From Candidatus Latescibacterota bacterium (GTDB lineage: Bacteria > Krumholzibacteriota > Krumholzibacteriia > WVZY01 > JAKEHA01), in assembly GCA_022615275.1 (NCBI GenBank), contig JAKEHA010000293.1, positions 1 through 7,405 of the forward strand: DNA of 7,405 nucleotides, given 5' to 3'. Made by a program: the position numbers and the translations under genes. This document shows, one piece after another, positions 1 to 5,892 of the stretch. The notes beneath the pieces are model-generated. The model did not search any database. It was not told the origin of the DNA and saw only the letters and a program-made list of their open reading frames with translations. The stretch's first letter is position 1. The number at the start of each line of letters is the position of its first letter.

Positions 1-1890
1 CTAATGAATGACGCTCTCGATGACATGCGGCCCGGAAACCAAACATTGATGTCCCTGCCTGAATTCACGGTCCCGACGCACGCGCACGTTGGTGATGCGT
101 CGTCCATTTGGGGACAGCATCCCAATATTCAGCTCGGAGTCGCCCAGTTCTCTGCGGCTGCGGGCATCCTTCTCGGGATGAAGGTCTTCACAGAGCTTGC
201 GGAGTCCTGGACGCTGCTAGTGAACCAGAGCGATCTCATTGTCGACGATCAGAGTCAGCGAGGGGGGCTTGCGAGTTCGAGCTACTTTACCCGTATTACG
301 AACTACGTGCATGGCGTGCACACCGAGGTAACTAGCAGTCCGTTTGCAGCGGATCTCGCGAGCACGTGGGCGACACGTCGGACTACCGACCCGACTTTCT
401 TTGCGCCAGGATTACCGGCACCCGCCCTGACGATGAGTCCCATTGCCACCGCGTCCATCGAGGACTCCTACGAGCTGCTACCGAACTATGCGGCCCAGCG
501 ACTTACCATCACGATGCTCGATCCGCCGGGGGCGACGACGACCTTCCCAGGAAAGGTTATTCGTGTTCGGGTGGACGGAGCACCGGCCGATACGGTCGGC
601 GTGTTCTATCCAGGCGGCGTAGTCATTGCGGAGCTTGAAGACTTCCAGGATACCAACGGGAGGCAGATTACGATTCCGATTGACTATGCGGGTCGGTTCG
701 AAATGATCGCGATTGGGGAGCAAGGCAACGAGGGGCGGATTTCAACCTCGTTGCCGTACGTGCTCACCGTCGATCCGGGGGCGAAGTCGCCGCCCGCTAC
801 GGTACAGGAGATCCGAGTGGAACCGTCCACCATCGTGCTGTCGGGACCAGGCGCCTCCACGCAGGTGAGTGTGTTTGCGGAATACAGCGACGGTGTGGAG
901 CGGGAGATTGCGGGAGCCGGGCTTGGGACGACATTTGCACCAAGTGGAGCATATTTCAACGTCACCGACGACGGCGTTGTCGTCGCGAAGCTACCTGGCT
1001 CCGCCACCTTCAACGTTAGCAACGCTGGTCATGTCGACCCTGTACCAGTAACCGTGCTAAGCGGTCCGGCGATCAACAATGCACCTCACGCCGACGCAGG
1101 TGACTCATACGAGGCGTGCGACGGTCAGGTCGTTTTTCTCGACGGTTCGGGCTCCTACGATCTTGACGAGAATTTGGGTGAAGCACTCACGTTTGCTTGG
1201 GACCTCGATGCAGATGGACAGTTCGATGACGCGACCGGGCCCACTCCGGCGGTTCAACTCAACTTCCCAGGGCAGTACTGGATCCTCGGGCTGAGGGTTA
1301 CAGATTCGCAGGGAGCCGAATCAACGGACTACGCCATACTGGATGCAGCACCTGGTTGCCTGGACGGCGAGTTCGTTTGCGCGAGGACGCGGGTAGGTGC
1401 GAACAACGCCCATGTGGGAGTAGATGCGTCCGGCAACATATACGTGGCCGAGTGGAACAACACCGGGTTGTTTGGCGATCGGATTGTGAAGTTCAACTCG
1501 TCGTGCGACTCGATCGCGACGTTTGACATCGCCACGCAACCGAGTGCGTTGGCGGTCGGCGCGGATGGAACGAGCTATATCCCCGACACGTCTGCTGATG
1601 GAGTCTGGAAGTACACGAGTTCTGGGCTCGAGTCGTTCGTGTACCTCGGATTCAATCCATATCATGCCGCGGTCGACGCCAATGGGAATATATACTGCGC
1701 GGATGGGAATGGGAACGTGCGCAAGCACAGCTCGACGGGTATCGCGATTACGAGCTGGGCTGCGTCGGAAGCTGTGGGAGCATTTGGGAACTCGCAGTGG
1801 GTCCGAACGAGGAGATCTATGTCGCCTCGAACGATCGTGTTGCGCGCGGCGTTCTACAGAACGGAGCCTACGTACTGGACTGGGTCATAG
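1..1890 (+). CDS. Large secreted multidomain protein, N-terminal fragment: alpha/beta-hydrolase remnant, Ig-like, PKD, NHL blades 1-3 (5' partial, frameshifted)
   Basis: The reading frame is open to the left edge, and the first ATG (position 4) has no signal peptide after it, so the true start probably lies upstream. Numbering from that ATG, residues 1-125 resemble the C-terminal half of lipase/esterase-like alpha/beta-hydrolases. I see an LDDMRPGNQTLMSL stretch, then SDLIVDDQSQRGG around a possible catalytic Asp (about 77-88), then HGVHTEV with a possible catalytic His (about 103-110). Residues 165-258 and 265-353 look like beta-sandwiches, the second Big-like. Residues 357-448 are a PKD domain (DGSGSYDLDE, FAWDLDADGQFDD, GLRVTDSQGAEST). 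From about 465 come NHL blades (VGVDASGNIYVAE, LAVGADGTSY, AAVDANGNIYCAD). After residue 600 the frame turns to nonsense and stops at 1890. The coherent sequence resumes in another frame at 1797-3458. NHL and PKD domains typically mediate binding at the cell surface; the ligand is unknown. The hydrolase call is the least certain part. Confidence 0.8.
   Translation, partial: LMNDALDDMRPGNQTLMSLPEFTVPTHAHVGDASSIWGQHPNIQLGVAQFSAAAGILLGMKVFTELAESWTLLVNQSDLIVDDQSQRGGLASSSYFTRITNYVHGVHTEVTSSPFAADLASTWATRRTTDPTFFAPGLPAPALTMSPIATASIEDSYELLPNYAAQRLTITMLDPPGATTTFPGKVIRVRVDGAPADTVGVFYPGGVVIAELEDFQDTNGRQITIPIDYAGRFEMIAIGEQGNEGRISTSLPYVLTVDPGAKSPPATVQEIRVEPSTIVLSGPGASTQVSVFAEYSDGVEREIAGAGLGTTFAPSGAYFNVTDDGVVVAKLPGSATFNVSNAGHVDPVPVTVLSGPAINNAPHADAGDSYEACDGQVVFLDGSGSYDLDENLGEALTFAWDLDADGQFDDATGPTPAVQLNFPGQYWILGLRVTDSQGAESTDYAILDAAPGCLDGEFVCARTRVGANNAHVGVDASGNIYVAEWNNTGLFGDRIVKFNSSCDSIATFDIATQPSALAVGADGTSYIPDTSADGVWKYTSSGLESFVYLGFNPYHAAVDANGNIYCADGNGNVRKHSSTGIAITSWAASEAVGAFGNSQWVRTRRSMSPRTIVLRAAFYRTEPTYWTGS
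1792..1801 (+). other. Frameshift point inside NHL blade 4; remaining single copy of an inferred 10-bp tandem repeat
   Basis: Upstream, the frame reads GAFGNSQW and then loses sense. Downstream, the frame one base back reads AVGPNEEIYVAS. If the 10-mer tcgcagtggg at 1792-1801 is written twice in tandem, both halves join in one frame as GAFGNSQWVAVGPNEEIYVAS. This restores the nine-residue spacing FG-NSQWVAVGP seen in the next two blades (FN-QVLGLVIGP and FL-DPESIAIGP). A one-base insertion here would also restore the frame but would leave the blade three residues short. The lesion could be a true slipped-strand deletion or an assembly collapse of the repeat. Confidence 0.7.
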
Positions 1891-3458
1891 GGCAATTGGG
1901 CGTTGATGTTGGAACCTTCAACCAGGTTCTCGGGCTCGTCATAGGGCCAAGCGGTGATCTCTATGTCAGCGACACCGGGAACCATCGCATACAACGCTTC
2001 AAGAGCGACGGAACCTTCGATCGACTCTGGATCGGGAGTGGTAAGCCGACGAACGGCGAGTTCCTTGACCCGGAGTCCATTGCCATCGGCCCCGCCGAGC
2101 AAGTGGTCCTGGTTGATCGACGCGTCACGGGCTACCCAATGTGTCGTTTTCAAGTCTTCGGCACCGAGACGTCGGTCGTCACGGCCGAAGTGGAAGCGTT
2201 CACGGACGATGGCGTGAATCCCCTGACGCCAAACAGCGTGCTGCCCGCTTCCGGTTGCCCCGAAGGAGACGGCGACCATCTCGTGGTCACCGTGGCGATC
2301 GATCCGAGCGAGGTGGCGGGTCCGATTCCGGCCTCGGCGTTAGCCCTGGTCCTGCCGTCGGACGGCGGCGCGGTTTCGTACGCTCCGGTGACCGCCGACG
2401 AGGATGCGACCCTGGTGAATGGGATGTATCGCACGACTTTCACGATGCGGAAGTTTGGTGGATGCCAGTCGAGCGACGTACTCGTGACGCTAAACGGCAT
2501 CGGAATCGAGAGTGTGCCCGCGGTGCTACGCAGTCCCGACTGGGATTGGGCCGAAGAGAGCGACGGTGCGGTGAATCTTGGGGACTTCGCGTGGTTCGGT
2601 GGCCACTATACGTCTCCGCCGAAGCCGTACTCGGAGTGCGCGGACCATCGCGCACCCTACGGGGCCGTCAACCTAGGCGACTTCGGTCACTTCGGAACTC
2701 ACTACACGCATACATCGGGTGGAGGGTCCCTGCTATCCGGCACGCTTCCGGCCGCGGACGGTACGCTTCGACTGGAGCTGGAGGAATCGAATCCGGTCGT
2801 CGGCGAGCGGCGCCTATGGGCCCGCTTGGTCTTGGAAGGGGTCGAGCCGTTCAAGGCGATGGTCGTCGCCCTTCGCAGCGAACACCCCGACCTCGAGTAC
2901 TTGGGCTGGACGCCGAGCGCGGCGTACGCGAATGGGACGGCGTGTATCGAACTCACGAGAGACGGCGTGAAGCAAGTATTCCTGGGTGTGATGGGCACCG
3001 GAGATGCGAGCGGAGGGTCCGTCGAGCTTGGGAGGGTGGAGTTCGCCATTCAGGGCGACGAAGCCTTGACCTTGAGTGATGAGGACCTGTCGTTTCTGAA
3101 TGCGGAACTGCTGTCGTCGAGTGACAAGGTGCTCGCATTCTCTGGCCTGCGCCTCGAGCGCACCATAAATGCGGCGAGCTACGAGTTCTCGCTGGCCCAG
3201 AACTACCCGAATCCGTTCAACCCGTCGACGACGATCGCGTACTCACTGGCGAGCGCCTCGGATGTCGAGCTTACGATCTTCGACGTGCGCGGCAGCCACG
3301 TGAAGACGGTAGTGCGCGAGCGACGGGAGGCGGGCGTCCATCGGGTTCCTTGGGATGGGACCGACAATCGAGGCAACCGTGTGGCCAGTGGCGTCTATTT
3401 CTATCGCTTGACGGCGGGGTCATTCCGGGCCACGAAGAAGATGGTGCTCTTGCGGTAG
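1797..3458 (+). CDS. Large secreted multidomain protein, C-terminal fragment: NHL blades 4-6, dockerin-like repeats, FlgD-type sorting domain
   Basis: This is the continuation of the protein at 1-1890, in the frame one base back. The GTG at 1797 is only the first usable start after the frameshift and is probably not a natural start. Residues 1-125 complete the NHL propeller (VGPNEEIYVAS, VIGPSGDLYVSDTGNHRI, IAIGPAEQVVLVD). Residues 127-245 form a sandwich with cysteines at 154 and 223. Residues 248-304 hold two dockerin-like motifs, GAVNLGDFAWFGGHYT (257-272) and GAVNLGDFGHFGTHYT (289-304). Residues 310-455 resemble a cohesin-like sandwich. Residues 462-553 are a FlgD-type Ig domain with NYPNPFNPSTTIAYSL, the LTIFDVRG strand, VPWDGTDNRGN and SGVYFYRL, ending in KKMVLLR close to the stop. 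Such C-terminal domains are known as secretion/sorting signals in T9SS bacteria, and relatives occur widely in uncultured phyla. An outer-surface or extracellular location is inferred. Whether the protein is made whole depends on whether the frameshift is real. Confidence 0.82.
   Translation: MGPNEEIYVASNDRVARGVLQNGAYVLDWVIGQLGVDVGTFNQVLGLVIGPSGDLYVSDTGNHRIQRFKSDGTFDRLWIGSGKPTNGEFLDPESIAIGPAEQVVLVDRRVTGYPMCRFQVFGTETSVVTAEVEAFTDDGVNPLTPNSVLPASGCPEGDGDHLVVTVAIDPSEVAGPIPASALALVLPSDGGAVSYAPVTADEDATLVNGMYRTTFTMRKFGGCQSSDVLVTLNGIGIESVPAVLRSPDWDWAEESDGAVNLGDFAWFGGHYTSPPKPYSECADHRAPYGAVNLGDFGHFGTHYTHTSGGGSLLSGTLPAADGTLRLELEESNPVVGERRLWARLVLEGVEPFKAMVVALRSEHPDLEYLGWTPSAAYANGTACIELTRDGVKQVFLGVMGTGDASGGSVELGRVEFAIQGDEALTLSDEDLSFLNAELLSSSDKVLAFSGLRLERTINAASYEFSLAQNYPNPFNPSTTIAYSLASASDVELTIFDVRGSHVKTVVRERREAGVHRVPWDGTDNRGNRVASGVYFYRLTAGSFRATKKMVLLR
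2565..2708 (+). repeat. Duplicated dockerin-like VNLGDF motif within the coding sequence
   Basis: Two 16-residue copies (DNA 2565-2612 and 2661-2708) share 13 of 16 residues and start 32 residues apart. The pattern GAVNLGDFxxFGxHYT matches the second half of a dockerin/EF-hand-like calcium loop plus its helix (DGxVNxxDFxxF). Copy 1 keeps Asp256, Asn260 and Asp263, but Ala252 and Glu254 sit where Asp and Asn/Asp are usual. Copy 2 has Tyr288 in place of the Asp before Gly, and no acidic residue in the expected early loop positions except Asp283, which is one place out of register. Calcium binding in copy 2 is therefore doubtful. The DNA copies have diverged at synonymous sites, so this is an old duplication kept at protein level. 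Confidence 0.7.
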
Positions 3459-3507
3459 AGTCCACATTTCAGTTGCCGATCGGCACGCCCTGCGCGACCA
3501 TCTACGC

Positions 3508-3513
3508 GGAGGT
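3508..3513 (+). promoter_or_regulatory. Ribosome binding site for the DUF2914 gene
   Basis: GGAGGT lies seven bases before the ATG at 3520. It is an almost perfect Shine-Dalgarno sequence and fixes this ATG, which is directly followed by a signal peptide. Confidence 0.8.
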
Positions 3514-3519
3514 AACGCT

Positions 3520-3954
3520 ATGAAGTCCATTCTTTCGATCGCGGTTCTGATTGCGTTTGCGACGACCGCCTTCGCTCAAACCGATACGACGACCACGGCG
3601 GCGCCGACGTCCGCGCCACCGGCCGCGACGAGCGGCGAGGTCAAGCGCGCGCAGTTCTGCTCCGGGGTGGCCGAGCGCGAGCCGATCGACGAACTGACGA
3701 CGCTGGCCGCGCCCATCGAGACGGTGGCTTTCTTCACGGAGCTGATCGGCATGGCCGGCAGGACGGTCACGCACAAGTGGAGCCTCGACGGCAACGCAAT
3801 GGGAGAGGTGCCGATTTCGGTGGGGGCGGATCGCTGGCGGTGCTACTCGATCAAGACGCTCGGGCCGGCGATGGTCGGCACGTGGACGGTGACGGTCGTC
3901 GACGATGCGGGCGCCACGCTGGCGGAGAAAACTTTGACGTACACCGCGGAGTAG
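3520..3954 (+). CDS. Secreted DUF2914-family protein
   Basis: This is a 144-residue protein of unknown biochemical role. It opens with a clear signal peptide (MKSILSIAVLIAFATTAFA, cleavage predicted before Gln20), followed by a low-complexity Thr/Ala/Pro linker (about 21-40). It has no lipobox Cys, so a soluble periplasmic or exported protein is expected. Residues 42-143 fit DUF2914: RAQFCSGVAEREPIDEL at the start, FFTELIGMAGRTVTHKWSLDG in the middle, then ISVGADRWRCYSIKTL and GTWTVTVVDDAGATL, typical of a small all-beta fold. Cys47 and Cys108 are the only cysteines in the mature chain and could form a disulfide in the periplasm. The gene starts 61 bases after the large surface protein and ends 79 bases before pdxA, so it could be transcribed alone or with either neighbour. 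Family assignment is from motif memory. No function can be derived from context. Confidence 0.85.
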   Translation: MKSILSIAVLIAFATTAFAQTDTTTTAAPTSAPPAATSGEVKRAQFCSGVAEREPIDELTTLAAPIETVAFFTELIGMAGRTVTHKWSLDGNAMGEVPISVGADRWRCYSIKTLGPAMVGTWTVTVVDDAGATLAEKTLTYTAE

Positions 3955-4033
3955 CGGGGACGGATTCCAGACGCGGTTAGCGGCGTCGCCAAGCGACGAT
4001 CGGGCCAATCCTTCGCTAGCCTTTCGGCGCGAA

Positions 4034-5068
4034 TTGCCCGATGATCGCACCGTGGCGGCCAAACTGAAGCTCATCGCCGTGACCTCGGGCGAACCGGGGG
4101 GCATCGGGCCGGAGATCGTCGCGAAGTGGCTCGGGCGCTTTCGCCCCACGCGTTCGGTGGCGGTCGTGATCGGTGCGCCGGATCTGTTCGCGCGCTGGAA
4201 GCGGCGCTACCATTTCGCCCCGCCCGTCGTTTCGTCACTCGATGAGGCGCAAGCGGCCGCGGCCACGGCGCGGGTGATCCTCCTCGACACGGGACTTCGC
4301 GCGGAATACCCCACTGGCGACAACAGCGAGGGGGGCGGGCTCCACGCGGGGACGGCCATCCGGCTCGCCTGCGAGCTGGCCAAAAACCGGTCAGTGACCG
4401 CCATCGTCACCCCTCCGGCTTCCAAGAAGTCGTTGAATCTGGCCCACTTCGACTATCCGGGGCACACGGAAATGTTGGCCCACTACTTGATGGCACCGGA
4501 CTGCCAAATGATGATGGTCCGGGGCGGCCTGCGCGTGGTCCCGTTCACCCGGCACCTGCCCCTTGCGCGGGTCGCGGGCGAGTTGAAACCCAACGCCCTG
4601 GCAACGTGTATCCGGGTTACGGCCCAGGCACTCAAGCGCGACTTCAAGATTGCGCGGCCGAAGATCGCGGTGGCAGGGTTGAACCCGCACGCGGGCGAGC
4701 ACGGTGTGATGGGCACCGAGGATCGCGATGTGATTGCGCCGGTGGTGGAGTTGCTCCGTGCGGAGGGAATCGACGCGAGCGGCCCCTACCCGGCCGACGC
4801 CATGTTTCAATCGGCCCCCGAAGCGGCGAAGGGAAAAGGGCGCTTCCACGCCTACATCGCCATGTACCACGACCAAGGCTTGGTCCCCTTCAAGATGCTC
4901 GCGCAACGGCGCGGCGTGAACGTCACCGTGGGACTCCCGGTCCCGCGCACCTCGGTCGATCACGGCACCGCGTACGACATCGCGGGCAAGGGGATCGCGG
5001 AATTCGAGTCTCTCCGCGAGGCGTACACGCTGGCAGAATGGTTCGTGACCGGGAGGCGCACGCGATGA
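4034..5068 (+). CDS. pdxA: 4-hydroxythreonine-4-phosphate dehydrogenase (PdxA)
   Basis: PdxA oxidises 4-phosphohydroxy-L-threonine with NAD+. The product decarboxylates to 3-amino-2-oxopropyl phosphate, which PdxJ condenses with deoxyxylulose phosphate in the DXP-dependent vitamin B6 pathway. It is a cytosolic, metal-dependent homodimer. All hallmark motifs are present: SGEPGGIGPEI (18-28), YPGHTEML with substrate-binding His144-Thr145, THLPL-like RHLPL with metal ligand His174, LNPHAGEHG with His219, MYHDQG with His279, and GLPVPRTSVDHGTAYDIAG (300-318). Spacing matches E. coli His137, His166, His211 and His266. The length of 344 is slightly above the usual 330 or so. The start is uncertain. 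TTG at 4034 gives the longest form and GTG at 4052 gives MAAKLKLIAVTSGEPGG, closer to the family's short leader. Neither has a good Shine-Dalgarno sequence. The stop overlaps the ftsE start (ATGA). PdxA-like paralogues acting on other substrates exist, but nothing here points to one. Confidence 0.93.
   Translation: MPDDRTVAAKLKLIAVTSGEPGGIGPEIVAKWLGRFRPTRSVAVVIGAPDLFARWKRRYHFAPPVVSSLDEAQAAAATARVILLDTGLRAEYPTGDNSEGGGLHAGTAIRLACELAKNRSVTAIVTPPASKKSLNLAHFDYPGHTEMLAHYLMAPDCQMMMVRGGLRVVPFTRHLPLARVAGELKPNALATCIRVTAQALKRDFKIARPKIAVAGLNPHAGEHGVMGTEDRDVIAPVVELLRAEGIDASGPYPADAMFQSAPEAAKGKGRFHAYIAMYHDQGLVPFKMLAQRRGVNVTVGLPVPRTSVDHGTAYDIAGKGIAEFESLREAYTLAEWFVTGRRTR
5051..5056 (+). promoter_or_regulatory. 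Ribosome binding site for ftsE inside the end of pdxA
   Basis: GGGAGG sits eight bases before the ATG at 5065. It supports that start over the long upstream extension of the same frame, which only overlaps pdxA. Together with the ATGA overlap it suggests coupled translation of pdxA and ftsE. Confidence 0.7.
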
Positions 5069-5889
5069 CGGAAGAACGCAACGAAGCTCAAGCCGAACGC
5101 AGCGTCATCGGCGTCTATCACCTGACGAAGACGTACGAGAGCCAGAACGCGCTCGACGACATCAGCATTTCGATCGGAAACGGCGAGTTCGTGTTTCTCG
5201 TGGGTCCCAGCGGGTCGGGGAAGAGCACGCTCTTGCGCATGATCTACATGGACGAGTACCCGACCAGCGGGCAAGTCGTGGTCGGCAACTTCGTTTCTAC
5301 CCGAATGAAGCGGCGCGACATTCCGTATCTACGGCGCCGCGTCGGCATCGTCTTCCAAGACTACAAGCTGCTCGAAGACCGCACGGTGGCGGAGAACATT
5401 GGGATCGGGATGCGCATCACGGGCGCGGCGTCGTTCGCGATCAAGCGCCGCGTGGCGTCTTTGCTCAACGACATCGGGCTCTATCACAAGAAGGACGCGA
5501 AGCCGCAGTCGCTCTCGGGCGGCGAGCAGCAGCGCGTCGCCATCGCGCGCGCGCTCGTCAATCACCCCGCGATTCTCCTGGCCGATGAGCCCACCGGCAA
5601 CCTCGACCCGGATTCCGCCGAAGACGTGCTGCGCTTGCTGTTCAAGATCAACGCCGGCGGCACCGCGGTCCTGATGGCCACCCACGACCACTCGTTCGTG
5701 CAGAACTTCGGCCAGCGCATCATTCATTTGCGCGACGGCAAGGTGTACGAAGACCGCACGACGGGCCTGGTCGGCAACTTGAGCGACCGCCTGGACGCGC
5801 TGCGCATGGAGCGCGACCGCGCGCGCCGCGTCAACGACGCCATCAAGCGCCAGCGCACCACGTCGCTGGCGCCGACCAAGACGGAGTAG
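5065..5889 (+). CDS. ftsE: Cell division ATP-binding protein FtsE
   Basis: FtsE is the cytoplasmic ATPase of the FtsEX complex. In characterised systems its ATP cycle is passed through FtsX to septal murein-hydrolase activators. The 274-residue product has the full ABC set: Walker A GPSGSGKS (47-54), Q-loop Gln98 in VFQDYKLL, signature LSGGEQQR (150-157), Walker B ILLADEP (170-176) with catalytic Glu175, D-loop NLDP (179-182) and switch His207 in ATHDH. FQDYKLL and LADEPTGNLDP are typical of FtsE rather than of substrate exporters. The core ends near residue 229. A 45-residue, Arg-rich, probably helical tail follows, absent from the roughly 222-residue E. coli protein. The start at 5065 is set by GGGAGG and the overlap with the pdxA stop. 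ftsX begins three bases after the stop. Confidence 0.95.
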   Translation: MTEERNEAQAERSVIGVYHLTKTYESQNALDDISISIGNGEFVFLVGPSGSGKSTLLRMIYMDEYPTSGQVVVGNFVSTRMKRRDIPYLRRRVGIVFQDYKLLEDRTVAENIGIGMRITGAASFAIKRRVASLLNDIGLYHKKDAKPQSLSGGEQQRVAIARALVNHPAILLADEPTGNLDPDSAEDVLRLLFKINAGGTAVLMATHDHSFVQNFGQRIIHLRDGKVYEDRTTGLVGNLSDRLDALRMERDRARRVNDAIKRQRTTSLAPTKTE

Positions 5890-5892
5890 CCC

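Noticed and set aside
1780..1800. Programmed -1 ribosomal frameshifting at the ttt ggg run
   Set aside because: No canonical X XXY YYZ heptamer lies in frame, and slipping there would leave the propeller blade three residues short. Loss of a tandem 10-mer fits better.
2141..3079. A 312-codon plus-strand frame inside the surface protein gene
   Set aside because: Arg-rich, no domain, and fully overlaps the coherent NHL/dockerin/sandwich frame.
3459..3519. Promoter or terminator between the surface protein and DUF2914 genes
   Set aside because: No hairpin with T-run and no convincing -35/-10 pair. A ttgccg at 3473 has no good partner at the right distance.
3970..3987. Small inverted repeat (gacgc ... 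gcgtc, 8-base loop) after the DUF2914 gene as a terminator
   Set aside because: The stem has only five pairs and no T-run follows it; such short repeats are common by chance in GC-rich DNA.
4606..5064. A 153-codon upstream extension of the ftsE frame
   Set aside because: It overlaps conserved pdxA coding sequence in another frame and is Arg/Gly/Pro-rich shadow sequence. The ATG at 5065 has a Shine-Dalgarno and starts a normal FtsE.
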